Part shown: positions 1 through 8,863 of the stretch, one piece after another
How positions within the stretch are numbered: the stretch's first letter is position 1
Layout of the letters: each line of letters starts with the position of its first letter
Assembly (NCBI RefSeq): GCF_003385845.1
Contig: NZ_QRDJ01000007.1
Span: forward strand, 337,380-401,379
DNA from: Kushneria indalinina DSM 14324
GTDB taxonomy: Bacteria > Pseudomonadota > Gammaproteobacteria > Pseudomonadales > Halomonadaceae
DNA: 64,000 bases
Direction: 5' to 3'
Made by a program: the position numbers and the translations under genes
Notes under the pieces: model-generated
Told to the model about the DNA's origin: nothing
Seen by the model: the letters and a program-made list of their open reading frames with translations, nothing else
The model's database searches: none

Positions 1-73
1 TTCCCGTGTGATCGGCCGCCCGGCGGCGCGCGATCATGACTTTAGCACCATCCGTTCACAAACCGCTACGGCG

Positions 74-1063
74 TCAGTGCAGGCGAATGTGCCGATATGA
101 GGCCAGCCTTAATCGCTGCTCGATGAGCTGACACAGCGTCAGGGTCTGCCAGCACTCATCGGCGCTGGCAAGCCCGTGGGCCCGGCCATCCATGACGCTG
201 GCAATCATTGCGCGGGCCTGATGTGACAGGGCATCCCCCTGCGTACTGACCGCGGGTATCGGCGGTTCGGCCCCATCGGCAAACTGCAGGTCATGACAGT
301 GATTGAGCAGATCCACATGCAGACTGCCCTGCGTCCCACGGGCATGAATGGCGCGGGCACGGTGTTCCGGCAGCCGCCCGGTGGTCAGGGAGATCGGATA
401 GCCGGCATCGGTCTGCAGGCGCACCATCACCTGATCGGCGCCCTCCCCAGCGCTGCGCCCTCGACCGTTGAGTCCGCCTTCGACTTCCAGCAGCGCCTCG
501 GGCATGAGCCCCATGACGTGCTGCATGATGTCCAGATCATGGATCATCAGATCCGTCACGATGGAGTCTCCGGAAAGTCGCGCGCTGCTCGGGTTCTGCC
601 GTGTGATGACCACCTCCTCCCAGCCTTGGGTGCGCAGGACGCCGGCCGTGGCCACCAGCGCCGGATTAAACCGCTCAATATGCGCACAAAAGAGCCCAGT
701 GCCGCGAGCCCGGGCCAGCTGACTCAACATCAGACACTCCTGTGGTCGCACGGTCATGGGCTTTTCGACCAGACACGGCAGGCCACAATTGATGAGATCA
801 CGGGCCACGCCAAAGTGTGTGGCCGTAGGCCCGGCCACCACCGCCACGTCGGCCAGCCGCGCCCGCTCAAGGAAGGCCCGGTAACTCTGGAAGCAGCGAC
901 GTCGCATGGGCGCTGACAGATCACACTCGGCCGCCGGCAGGGGGTCATAAATCACGCTGACCTCAACATCGGTCAGCGCATCGAAGGTGCGCACGTGCCG
1001 GGCGCCCATCTTCCCGGCACCGGCGATGGCCACATGGAGGGTGTTCGGCGACCTGGCCGTCAT
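74..1063 (-). CDS. Gfo/Idh/MocA-family NAD(P)-dependent oxidoreductase
   Basis: 329 residues, full length for the family. The N-terminal Rossmann fold shows a GAGKMG dinucleotide-binding motif near residue 15, and the family's EKP motif (in LVEKPMTV) lies near residue 100. The C-terminal part matches the substrate-binding domain by length and position. Members oxidise or reduce hydroxyls of sugars, nucleotide sugars or inositols. The start overlaps the stop of the upstream aminotransferase by 4 bases, so the two are translationally coupled. With a DegT-type partner, a role in making an amino sugar for surface polysaccharide is likely (WlbA/WbpB-like), but the exact sugar cannot be read from the sequence. 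Confidence 0.85.
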   Translation of the reverse strand: MTARSPNTLHVAIAGAGKMGARHVRTFDALTDVEVSVIYDPLPAAECDLSAPMRRRCFQSYRAFLERARLADVAVVAGPTATHFGVARDLINCGLPCLVEKPMTVRPQECLMLSQLARARGTGLFCAHIERFNPALVATAGVLRTQGWEEVVITRQNPSSARLSGDSIVTDLMIHDLDIMQHVMGLMPEALLEVEGGLNGRGRSAGEGADQVMVRLQTDAGYPISLTTGRLPEHRARAIHARGTQGSLHVDLLNHCHDLQFADGAEPPIPAVSTQGDALSHQARAMIASVMDGRAHGLASADECWQTLTLCQLIEQRLRLASYRHIRLH

Positions 1064-2184
1064 GGCTGCTCCCTCACCGCCTGACAGATCTGCTCGACAT
1101 GCACGGGCTCAAGATAGGGATGCATCGGCAGGCTGAAGGTGCCGGCGGCCACCCGATCGGTCCAGATCAGCCCATCATGCACCACCGTCTGATAGGCAGG
1201 ATGACGATGCAGCGCCGGGGAGTAATAACAGCGCACCGGAATAGCCTGCTTTTGAAGAGCGGCCATGAACGCGTCACGGCGCCCCGTCAGCGCGGCATTG
1301 TCCTCCCCGGGCTCCTCCGGCAGACGCACCGTATACTGCGCCCAGGCCGAGCGACAGCCTGCCGGCAGGTCAGGCGTCAAGAGCCGTTCGCCAAGCCCCT
1401 TTTGATAGGCGCAGGCGATGCGCTCACGGCGCTCGAGCTCGTCATCGAAGATGGTCAGTCTGGCCAGCAATACGCCGGCCTGCAGCGCATCCAGACGCGA
1501 GCACATGCCGATCTCGTCATGGCGGGCGCGATCGTGGCTTACGCCATGGTTGCGCAGCGAGCGCAGCCGCTCGGCCAGGGCAGTATCACGCACGAACAGG
1601 GCACCGCCATCGCCGTAGCAGCCCAACGGCTTGGAGGGGTAAAAGGAGGTGATCGTGATGTCGGCCAGCGACCCGACCGGGCGGCCGTGATGAGCACCGC
1701 CAAAACTCTGGGCGGCGTCGGCAACAAGATGGAGATCAAAACGCGCAGCGATGGCGTTGAACCGGTCATGATCGGCCGGCTGACCAAAGATATCCACGGC
1801 AATAATGGCGCGTACGCGGGCGCTGCCATGCACCGCCAGCCAGCGCTCAAGGCGTTGGGCGTCCAGGTTGAAGGTGATCGGGTCAATATCGATGAACACC
1901 GGCTCGGCGCCGACCCGGTTAATGGCCTCGACCGTGGCGGCAAAGGTGTAGGCCGGACAGAGCACCTGATCACCGACCCCGATATCCAGCACTCGCAGGG
2001 CCAGTACCAGTGCATCGCTGCCGCTGGCACAGGTAACACACTGCGCCACACCGGCACGCTCGGCCAGCTGCTGCTCCAGGGCTGCTACCTTCGGCCCGTT
2101 GATGAAGGTAGATGATGACAGCACCTCCTCCATTTCGGACCTGATCCGCTGCTCGATTCGGCGGTATGACGTGCTCAGGTCCAT
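1060..2184 (-). CDS. DegT/DnrJ/EryC1/StrS-family PLP aminotransferase
   Basis: About 374 residues, close in pattern to WbpE/WlbC-type sugar aminotransferases. The PLP lysine is in the SFYPSKPLG motif, and the nucleotide-sugar family blocks ASGSDAL, DAAQSFG and CYGDGGA are present. The family transfers an amino group from glutamate to a UDP-keto sugar. The start at 2184 is chosen because the conserved family N-terminus (MDLSTSYRRIE) begins there, but no clear ribosome site precedes it. Upstream in-frame GTG codons at 2217 and 2265 are possible, and an AGAGG lies directly before 2217. It is the first gene of a two-gene operon with the oxidoreductase; more polysaccharide genes may lie left of the window. 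Confidence 0.82.
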   Translation of the reverse strand: MDLSTSYRRIEQRIRSEMEEVLSSSTFINGPKVAALEQQLAERAGVAQCVTCASGSDALVLALRVLDIGVGDQVLCPAYTFAATVEAINRVGAEPVFIDIDPITFNLDAQRLERWLAVHGSARVRAIIAVDIFGQPADHDRFNAIAARFDLHLVADAAQSFGGAHHGRPVGSLADITITSFYPSKPLGCYGDGGALFVRDTALAERLRSLRNHGVSHDRARHDEIGMCSRLDALQAGVLLARLTIFDDELERRERIACAYQKGLGERLLTPDLPAGCRSAWAQYTVRLPEEPGEDNAALTGRRDAFMAALQKQAIPVRCYYSPALHRHPAYQTVVHDGLIWTDRVAAGTFSLPMHPYLEPVHVEQICQAVREQP

Positions 2185-2550
2185 AAAGGATGCACTGTGA
2201 TTATTAATGGCAACCACCCTCTTTATAGTGTCGTTTAATGGCCTCCTTTTATATCGCATCAACACTTAAGCAGGTTAAATTCGTTGTCCTTTTTTGTAGT
2301 GTATTTGCCCTCTTTTTTATTAATTCTTGTTTAAAAACAGTTTTAAAACTTCACCCTGTTTAGAAAGGTTACCTTTCATGCATCGCGCCCGGGGCACTGG
2401 AAAGACGTTGCCCTGCCCGCCAAAGGACACTATTCCCCGTATTGCCTTATTCGATAAGGCTCTCTTCGTGACTGTCCTATAGTGACCGGACCCCTATTGA
2501 TAACGGCCTGCTGAATGCATGCGTCGTTACCCGGCCTGAAGGAGAGAGAC

Positions 2551-3405
2551 ATGAGTACACCAACAGATCCTGTCTGGTTGATTACCGGCTGCTCGACCGG
2601 GTTTGGCCGCGAACTTGCCCGGCTGGTCATCGAGCGAGGCTGGAAGGCGGTGGTCACCGCCCGTGATCGGGCGCGGGTCGCCGATCTGGCCGAGGGCGTC
2701 GAGGACCGCGTGCTGGCACTGGGGCTTGATGTCACCAAAAGCGAGCAGCTGCGCGAGGTGGTCAAAAGCGCCGAGCAGCAGTTCGGACGCATCGATGTGC
2801 TGGTCAACAACGCCGGCTACGGCTATCAGTCCTCCGTCGAGGAAGCCGATGACGAGCAGGTGCGCGCCCAGTTTGATGCCAATGTCTTCGGGCTTTTCGA
2901 GCTGACCCGTCTGGTGCTGCCCGGCATGCGCGAGCACCGTCAGGGCCACATTCTCAATATCAGCTCCGTGGCAGGGTTCATCGGTTTCCCGGGCTCGGGC
3001 TACTATGCGGCGACCAAGCACGCCGTCGAAGGCTTCTCCACGGCGCTGGCCGCCGAGGTCGCACCGCTGGGCCTGAAGGTCACCAGCGTCGCCCCCGGGC
3101 CCTTTCGCACCGACTGGGCCGGGCGCTCGCTGCAGCAGACCACCACCGAGATTGATGACTACCGCGACACGGTCGGGACGCGCATGTCCGGCACCGCCGA
3201 AGGCAGCGGCCAGCAGCCCGGTGATCCGGTACGCGCGGCCCAGGCAATGATCGACATTGTCGAACATGCCAACCCGCCGCAGCATCTGGTGCTCGGCGCC
3301 TGGGGCGTGGACAAGGTCAGCGCGCATCTGCGCGAGACCCTGGAGGAGATCGAGCAGTGGCGGGAAACCAGCGTCAACACCGCCTATCCCGCCAGCGAAC
3401 AATGA
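2551..3405 (+). CDS. short-chain dehydrogenase/reductase (SDR)
   Basis: 284 residues. Classical SDR motifs are visible: TGCSTGFG cofactor loop near residue 9, NNAGYG after strand 4, and a catalytic Ser with YAATK (Tyr-x-x-x-Lys) near residue 152. It is an NAD(P)-dependent oxidoreductase of unknown substrate, close to the 'retinol dehydrogenase-like' oxidoreductases common in proteobacteria. The ATG at 2551 is preferred to the upstream ATG at 2515 because GAAGGAGAG sits just before it and the protein then starts right at the Rossmann fold. It is a single-gene unit, followed by a strong hairpin terminator. Confidence 0.88.
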   Translation: MSTPTDPVWLITGCSTGFGRELARLVIERGWKAVVTARDRARVADLAEGVEDRVLALGLDVTKSEQLREVVKSAEQQFGRIDVLVNNAGYGYQSSVEEADDEQVRAQFDANVFGLFELTRLVLPGMREHRQGHILNISSVAGFIGFPGSGYYAATKHAVEGFSTALAAEVAPLGLKVTSVAPGPFRTDWAGRSLQQTTTEIDDYRDTVGTRMSGTAEGSGQQPGDPVRAAQAMIDIVEHANPPQHLVLGAWGVDKVSAHLRETLEEIEQWRETSVNTAYPASEQ

Positions 3406-3487
3406 AGCACGTCGACAACGCGCAAGCCGTCCGAGGGTGAGCCCGACTCACGGGGCCATCGCCCTTGAGAGACAGGACCCGGCCACT

Positions 3488-3518
3488 AAAAAAGGCGCCC
3501 CGATGGGCGCCTTTTTTT
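3488..3518. terminator. Rho-independent terminator, probably bidirectional
   Basis: A GGCGCCC/GGGCGCC stem with a 4-base loop is flanked by six A on the left and seven T on the right. It lies between the rightward SDR gene and the leftward gene ending at 3546, so it can serve both. Confidence 0.85.
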
Positions 3519-3545
3519 GACCGGTTGTCCAGGCCCGGAGCTCTG

Positions 3546-3761
3546 TTACTCGACAGGCGTGGCCACCAAGTCTGCGCGAACATCGAAATCCTGCTCGCCC
3601 AACACCCAGGTCACATTGATGATCTTGACCACATGACCATCAAACATCATGTCTTCTCCCACACGAGGCACCGATGGCAGCTCCATGACGCCTTCGCTGT
3701 TGCAGAAAGGATGATCGATTGGCGCATCATTTTGAAAAAAAACAACCCGAATCATTCGCAT
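3546..3761 (-). CDS. small conserved-type hypothetical protein
   Basis: 71 residues from the ATG at 3761 (a second ATG lies two codons later, at 3755). The sequence AGGAAAAAAGAGACGTG precedes it, so translation from here is plausible. The product is soluble, beta-rich and acidic (MELPSVPRVGEDM, then HVVKIINVTWVL). No domain is recognised. The longer reading upstream to 3869 has no ribosome site and looks non-coding. It is a single gene converging on the SDR gene. Confidence 0.55.
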   Translation of the reverse strand: MRMIRVVFFQNDAPIDHPFCNSEGVMELPSVPRVGEDMMFDGHVVKIINVTWVLGEQDFDVRADLVATPVE

Positions 3762-3883
3762 CACGTCTCTTTTTTCCTCCATGAAAGAAGAGCATAGACA
3801 GCGCCATTCACGGCTGCCATGACCTGCGTTAGGGTTATCGAATATCAACAAGACGTCGCTGCCGCCCACCCGCTTCCGGCCTT

Positions 3884-4285
3884 TCAGGAGAGCCGTGTCG
3901 ATAGCGCGGTCATCTGCAGCGATGGCGTTTCCACCGGTGGCGGCGGGGCGTGATGTTCACGCACCGGGCCGGACTCCTGAATGTCGATCTCGACATCGCT
4001 GAAGGCGGTGGTGAGCATCAGCAGCAAAAGCCCCAGCAGATAGATCAGCGGCGACACAATAACGGAGGCCGCCAGTGCCAGAATGCCGGCCACCGTGCGT
4101 CCGCGTGCCACGATCACGATGGCCAGGCAAAAGGCGACCAGATTGAGCGGCCAGCCGACCAGCAGTCCGGAGCCCGCCCGAGGCAGCAGAAACGCGCCCC
4201 AGGCTACGACCAGCACGATCCACGCCAGCGTCACCGGCGCCGGGCGCATGACTTTCGCCGTGTTCACGGTATTGATCTCACTCAT
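3884..4285 (-). CDS. small integral membrane protein
   Basis: 133 residues from the ATG at 4285, which has GGGAG nearby; the upstream in-frame extension overlaps a terminator hairpin and is unlikely. Three hydrophobic segments are visible, at about residues 14-30, 38-55 and 62-88. A short acidic tail with several prolines (HHAPPPPVE) follows. Function is unknown. It lies downstream of csbD, separated by a hairpin. Confidence 0.6.
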   Translation of the reverse strand: MSEINTVNTAKVMRPAPVTLAWIVLVVAWGAFLLPRAGSGLLVGWPLNLVAFCLAIVIVARGRTVAGILALAASVIVSPLIYLLGLLLLMLTTAFSDVEIDIQESGPVREHHAPPPPVETPSLQMTALSTRLS

Positions 4286-4354
4286 TGTGTCACTCCCTGT
4301 CGCACCACGATGGGTCATGCTGCAATCTGCGCTTTTGATACCCACCAACGCAAG

Positions 4355-4379
4355 AAGCCCGGCAAACGCCGGGCTTTTT
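4355..4379. terminator. hairpin terminator between csbD-like gene and membrane gene
   Basis: A stem of AAGCCCGGC and GCCGGGCTT with an AAAC loop. The T run is on the plus strand, but on the minus strand the stem is followed by CTTCTTG, so it most likely ends the leftward csbD-like transcript. Confidence 0.6.
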
Positions 4380-4415
4380 CGGTTGCGCCATGCAGTGTGA
4401 CACACATCGCACGGA

Positions 4416-4613
4416 TCAGGAGTTGCGCATGATGCGCTCGGCTTCGCGCCTGGCGTCTTCGTCACTCAGACCCTTCTGCTCCTTGAGCAGGCCGGCGATG
4501 CGCTGCACCTCGCCCTGCTCATAGGCAGAGAGGTCGTTGGCAACGACGCCCCACTTCTCCTTGAGCTGTCCGGCGATTTTGTCCCATTTGGCGCTCTGGC
4601 CACTTTCAGACAC
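4416..4613 (-). CDS. CsbD family stress protein
   Basis: 65 residues starting with GTG at 4613, preceded by AAAGGAA at good spacing. It has the compact CsbD pattern: W-D-K-I-A-G-Q-L-K-E-K-W-G near the start and KEQKGLSDEDARREAE near the end. CsbD proteins are small, abundant, helical proteins induced by general stress or osmotic shock; their molecular role is unknown. The gene stands among other stress genes. Confidence 0.85.
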   Translation of the reverse strand: MSESGQSAKWDKIAGQLKEKWGVVANDLSAYEQGEVQRIAGLLKEQKGLSDEDARREAERIMRNS

Positions 4614-4798
4614 GATATCTCGTTCCTTTCATGATGATGGTCATGCAGCGACACCCGGTCGCCGCATGGTTAATGGACCTTCGATGCGTTGCCTGGCGCA
4701 TCAAGGTGGTGCGCATTCAAAAACATTCGGCCAGCCATCATCCATCACCTGGGTTATCGGGGCGCCCGATGGCGCCCTGACCCGGTCATTTGGCATGA

Positions 4799-5782
4799 TC
4801 AGGGCAGGGGCGCGTGGTCAGACTCGTTGCGGCCCTGCTCGACGCAGTATGCCCGGCGCTCGATCTGCACCGTAACGTGATCAACGTCAAAGCGCCCCCT
4901 GAGATACCCCCTGATCGCCATAATGGCCTGGTCCTGATCCACCGCATCATGGGGCACGGCATGCAGGGTGACCATCACGCGCTCCGGGGTCAGCGACCAG
5001 ATGTGGACATGATGCACGCTGTGGATATCGTCCAGCGCGTGCGGTATATCCTGGACCAGCTGCTCGCTGTCGATATGGGCCGGCGCCCCTTCGAGCAGGA
5101 TATGCCCCGACTGGGCGGTAATCTTCCAGGCACTGCGGGCGATCAGCGCTGCGGCCAGCAATGAGAGCAGCGGGTCAATCGGCATCCAGCCGGTCACCAT
5201 GATGATCACGGCCGCGGCAATGGCCGCCACCGACCCCAGCAGATCCCCCATGACGTGCAGCAGCGCGCCGCGAACATTGATGTTGCCTCGATCGCCGCTG
5301 TGCAGCAGCCAGAACACACCGATATTGACCACCAGCCCGACAGTGGCGATGGCCAGCATGCCGGTGCCGGCGACCTCGGGCGGCGCCCACAGCCGGCGCA
5401 CGGCTTCAAACAGAATCCAGGCGACGATCAACAACAGGGCCAGACCGTTGACGAAGGCGGCCAGCACCTGCACACGATGATAGCCGTAGGTCTTGCGGGC
5501 ATTGGCCGGACGCTGCGTCAGCCGGGCGGCCACCCAGGCCAGCGCCAGCGAGGCACTGTCGGTCAGCATGTGGCCGGCATCCGCCAGCAGCGCCAGTGAC
5601 CCCGTAAGGAGTCCGCCGGCCACCTCGGCCACCATGAAACCGCCGGTCAACACCATGGCCCAGAGCAGGCGGCGCTCGTTATCCGTGCCGTGATGAGAAT
5701 GGCCATGTCCATGATGGCTGTGACCATGATGCTCGTGTCCATGCTGGTCGTGATGATCGTGCTGCTTTTGATCCCGCGTCAT
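4799..5782 (-). CDS. cation diffusion facilitator, CzcD/ZitB type
   Basis: 327 residues. A histidine-rich N-terminus (about 14 His in residues 7-35) is followed by six membrane segments. Metal-site motifs HxxxD appear in TM2 (DAGHMLTDS) and in TM5 (HVMGDLLGS). A cytoplasmic C-terminal domain of about 90 residues carries the HHVHIW motif. Such proteins export Zn2+ (sometimes Cd2+ or Co2+) in exchange for protons at the inner membrane. The ATG at 5782 is chosen for its AAAGGA; an ATG four codons earlier has no ribosome site. Divergent from psiE. Confidence 0.9.
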   Translation of the reverse strand: MTRDQKQHDHHDQHGHEHHGHSHHGHGHSHHGTDNERRLLWAMVLTGGFMVAEVAGGLLTGSLALLADAGHMLTDSASLALAWVAARLTQRPANARKTYGYHRVQVLAAFVNGLALLLIVAWILFEAVRRLWAPPEVAGTGMLAIATVGLVVNIGVFWLLHSGDRGNINVRGALLHVMGDLLGSVAAIAAAVIIMVTGWMPIDPLLSLLAAALIARSAWKITAQSGHILLEGAPAHIDSEQLVQDIPHALDDIHSVHHVHIWSLTPERVMVTLHAVPHDAVDQDQAIMAIRGYLRGRFDVDHVTVQIERRAYCVEQGRNESDHAPLP

Positions 5783-5944
5783 GATCCTTTCCATTGCGTT
5801 TGCCGTGCGTCAAGGCGTGATAAAAACATTATGATGGCAGCACAATGGCACATTCTCATTGTTGGGCGCTGCATCGCTGAGTCGAGCGGATCAGATCATC
5901 ATGCCGCCTCCCCTCTTCCCTTACTGTTTTTTCAGGACATCTTC

Positions 5945-6433
5945 ATGGCGTTAAAGAACAAGGATCCTGCAGGCGTGCGGCTGCATCATCAGGCCGACCG
6001 GTTGGGCAACTTCCTGGTCAGCACCTTTCACTTCATGGCGCTTTTTGCCATTGGCGGCGTCATTGCCTGGGCGGCACTGGGCGCCTTTCTCGAGATGATT
6101 GCCGATGGCCAGGCAGGCATCGATGACGTGCTGCTGCTGTTTATCTATCTCGAGCTGGGGGCGATGGTCGGCATCTATTTCAAGACCAACCACATGCCGG
6201 TGCGCTTTCTGATCTATGTGGCCATCACTGCGCTGACGCGTATGATGATCGGCGACATTCAGCATCATCATCGCCCGGACATGGGCATCATCTATATTGC
6301 AGGCTCCATTCTGCTGCTGGCCCTGTCCATTCTGGTGGTGCGTTACGGCTCACACCGGTTTCCCTCGGGGCATGGGCACAACGTGGCCTCCGCCCGCGCC
6401 GGTGAGCAGGATGATCACACCGACGAACACTAA
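5945..6433 (+). CDS. psiE: PsiE family membrane protein
   Basis: 162 residues from the ATG at 5945 (CAGGA upstream); the longer reading from 5690 is antisense to the cation transporter and rejected. Four hydrophobic segments are seen, with the PsiE signature of an acidic residue and His in the middle (FIYLELGAMVGIYF, then GDIQHHHRPD). E. coli PsiE (136 residues) is induced by phosphate starvation through PhoB; its function is unknown. The histidine-rich C-terminal tail is longer here. The family is clear, but E. coli-type regulation is not established. Confidence 0.85.
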   Translation: MALKNKDPAGVRLHHQADRLGNFLVSTFHFMALFAIGGVIAWAALGAFLEMIADGQAGIDDVLLLFIYLELGAMVGIYFKTNHMPVRFLIYVAITALTRMMIGDIQHHHRPDMGIIYIAGSILLLALSILVVRYGSHRFPSGHGHNVASARAGEQDDHTDEH

Positions 6434-6464
6434 GCCCGGCATCGGGTAACGCAGCAGGGAAGCA

Positions 6465-6484
6465 GGGCACCCACGCCGGTGCCC
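6465..6484 (+). terminator. possible terminator hairpin after psiE
   Basis: GGGCACC and GGTGCCC arms with a 6-base loop lie about 30 bases after the psiE stop. There is no T tract, so termination is uncertain. Confidence 0.35.
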
Positions 6485-6712
6485 ACCTGATACCATTGAT
6501 AGCGAGGCGATGCAGGAGGCCCCCTTCCGGCGGTGCCTGCCGGCATCGTCAATCCATTTGAGGCACAGGCACGGTCGACAGGACATCTACCCGGCACGGT
6601 GATGCCTGACAGGCTACAGTCATTGCATCATCCAGTCGTCATGTCATGATCCGGCTGTTTTCCTGCGACCCAATAACGCAGAGCGCGCAGATATTCTTCA
6701 AGAGAACACCGC

Positions 6713-7444
6713 ATGCTGAGCCAGTTAAGTGCCCTGTGGGCCTGGATCTCCGAAAACGCGATCGTTGTCAGCGGGCTGGCCAGTATTGGCCATGTGCTGA
6801 TATGGGGCATCGCCATGCAGGTGGCCGTCAGCGATGCCCGCGCCCTGCGCCGACCCTCCATCCTGATCAAGCACGGCAAGGCCCGCCGGGTCGAGGGGCC
6901 CTGTCTGGTCAGCAACATGGGGCATGGCGTCGTTTTCGTGGAATCCATTCTGGCGCGGCTGGAAACCGATCAACAGACGCTGGTCTGTGATATCACCGAA
7001 CTGGCGGATGAAGACACCCGTCAGCAGAAGCCCTCCTCCGATGAGGAGACCACCGACGAGGGGGAGACCGATAAGGGCGGCGGTGAAGAGGAAGGCGAGC
7101 TGGTCACGCGTATGGGGCCACTCAATTCGATGCAGTACATGCAGGCGAGCACCTTTGATCGCATTCTTGCTAATGCAGCGCAGCAGCATGGTCTGGCGCT
7201 CAACAGTGACTACACCCTCAAGGACAGCGATGAGACGCTGAAGACCATCGAGATCAATCTGATTGTCATTCAGGCCACGGAAAAACGCCCGATCGGCGCC
7301 CGGCGCCGTTTCAATCTGGTTCGTGGCAATGACAATCAGCTGATGCTCGCACCGGAAAAGGACAACACCCAGCTACTGACTTCCTGGCGCCAGAGACGAG
7401 AGCTCAACCGCTGGCGACAGAACATCACCATCGAAGGCCTGTAA
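6713..7444 (+). CDS. membrane-anchored protein, paralog of the gene at 13365
   Basis: 243 residues; no known family recognised. One N-terminal hydrophobic segment (about residues 15-37) is followed by a basic patch (LRRPSILIKHGKARR) and a soluble domain. Residues 100-130 are very acidic and low-complexity (many Asp, Glu, Thr, Ser). The C-terminal end is basic (WRQRRELNRWRQ). It matches the protein at 13365-14072 along its whole length: the N-terminal W-I-ENA pattern, SNM near residue 68, GPLNSMQYMQA against GPMVSGDYMEA, IGARRRF against IGARRTF, and the RRQRR-type tail. The acidic insert is absent from the paralog. Ribosome site AAGAGAA. Confidence 0.7.
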   Translation: MLSQLSALWAWISENAIVVSGLASIGHVLIWGIAMQVAVSDARALRRPSILIKHGKARRVEGPCLVSNMGHGVVFVESILARLETDQQTLVCDITELADEDTRQQKPSSDEETTDEGETDKGGGEEEGELVTRMGPLNSMQYMQASTFDRILANAAQQHGLALNSDYTLKDSDETLKTIEINLIVIQATEKRPIGARRRFNLVRGNDNQLMLAPEKDNTQLLTSWRQRRELNRWRQNITIEGL

Positions 7445-7524
7445 CCGTACAGGGGCGCTGCGTCTGCCTGCGCTGTCCTCCCTTTTGCTTTTGTTTACCT
7501 CCCGACTGGCCTCGTGAACCGCGC

Positions 7525-7591
7525 TCAGCCCTTTCAAACCGCTTTCGGCCCTTTTAAACCAAACCGCCTTCGGCCCTTTCAAACCGCTTTC
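7525..7591. repeat. three short tandem-like repeats
   Basis: Three copies of a 21-25 base unit, roughly TCGGCCCTTTCAAACCGCTT, occur at 7525-7545, 7545-7569 and 7570-7591. The first has an A for G change, and the second has an extra T and a duplicated AAACC. They lie in the 492-base gap (7445-7936) after the membrane-anchored gene. The rest of that gap is AT-rich around 7720-7755 and shows no convincing gene. Confidence 0.7.
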
Positions 7592-7936
7592 AACAAGGCC
7601 AGACGCTTTTAATGCCGCGCGTACCTTTTCCAGAATAGCGCCATCGTCGGTTGCTAAGAGGCGCGGCATAACCCCTCTTTCAAAAGGCGCCTTGATTCAT
7701 ATCAAGGCGTCGAAAAAAGACACATCTAAATATATTAAAACACCTAATAAGTTTTGCTGTTCTGCGCCTTCCTGGCCACGCTCAATACAGCGGTTCGCAT
7801 GACACCGCGAGCGTCCATAACGCACGAGACGGCGCATCATGAACGTTATCGCCCTCGAATACCGATCTGTCATGCGGGCTCATGGATTGCAGTCTCGATT
7901 TTATTGTGGTCTGAACATTCATGCAGGGAGGCATTC

Positions 7937-8761
7937 ATGTTTCATCACTCATCAAAGCTTCAATATCCCGTTCGTGTCGACAAGCCCGACCCGCAGTTTG
8001 CCATGCTGTTACAGCAGGCCATCGGCGGCATCGAAGGGGAAATCCGCGTGGCCATGCAGTATTTCTTTCAGGCCATGGGGGCGCGTGGCGATGACCGGAT
8101 TCGTGATCTTTTGATGTCCACGGCGACAGAAGAGCTCGCCCACATCGAGATGCTGGGCCATGCCGTGGCGCTCAACCTGGAAGGAGCGCCCGTCTCCTAT
8201 CAGGAAGAGTCGGCGAAGGACCCGGTCATCAACGCCATTCTGGGCGGCGCCAATCCGCGCCATCTTCTCTCCTCGGGACTCTCGGCGATGCCGGTCAACG
8301 CCAATGGCGTGCCCTTTGACATGAGCCATGTTTACGCCACCGGCAACATTGCCGCTGACATGCAGGCCAACGTGGCCGCTGAGGCCGGTGGCCGCGTGCT
8401 GGCCAGCCGTCTGTACAACTGGACCGATGACAAGGGCATGAAGGACTTTCTCTCGTTTCTGATTGCCCGTGACACCTATCACCAGCAGCAGTGGCTGGCC
8501 GTGATCGAGGATCTGGGCGGTCTGCAGGCAAGCCTGCCGATTCCCAACAGCACGCCCGAGGAGCACGAGGCCACCGAGCATTCGTACTACTTCCTCAACA
8601 CGCTGCTCGACAAGGAAGCCCCTCAGGGACGCTGGAGCGAAGGCCCGTCGCTGGATGGTCGCAGCAACTTCAGCTTCAAGCAGCAGCCCGAACCGCTGGG
8701 ACAGGTACCGAGTCTGGGCAAGGCCAGACCCGGCTCGGGCGCACAGAAAGAGCAGCTCTGA
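7937..8761 (+). CDS. manganese catalase
   Basis: 274 residues. It disproportionates hydrogen peroxide to water and oxygen at a di-manganese centre. The ferritin-like helical bundle carries the expected ligands: Glu35 (GEIRVAMQYFFQ), Glu66 and His69 (EELAHIEM), Glu149 (AAEAGG) and His182 (DTYHQQQW), all in family positions. The ATG at 7937 follows a strong GGGAGG; the upstream reading to 7754 is non-coding. The C-terminal tail is polar and low in structure. Next to a YciF-like gene, a pairing common in stress loci. Confidence 0.95.
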   Translation: MFHHSSKLQYPVRVDKPDPQFAMLLQQAIGGIEGEIRVAMQYFFQAMGARGDDRIRDLLMSTATEELAHIEMLGHAVALNLEGAPVSYQEESAKDPVINAILGGANPRHLLSSGLSAMPVNANGVPFDMSHVYATGNIAADMQANVAAEAGGRVLASRLYNWTDDKGMKDFLSFLIARDTYHQQQWLAVIEDLGGLQASLPIPNSTPEEHEATEHSYYFLNTLLDKEAPQGRWSEGPSLDGRSNFSFKQQPEPLGQVPSLGKARPGSGAQKEQL

Positions 8762-8863
8762 CAGCGTTACCTCTGGCATGGCTGCCCTGTGGCAGTGATG
8801 CCTTTATGCGGTGCGTAACCTTTTCTGTCGGACATCCTCCGATGGAGACAAGGAGATCGAGAT

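Noticed and set aside
1-73. Gene end or start at the left edge
   Set aside because: Only a GC-rich imperfect palindrome (GATCGGCCGCC / GGCGCGCGATC) is visible; too little sequence to call a gene.
7373-7669. Leftward 98-codon frame through the 7525 repeats
   Set aside because: It overlaps the end of a real gene by 72 bases and has no family; the repeats alone could create it. Kept only as a finding.
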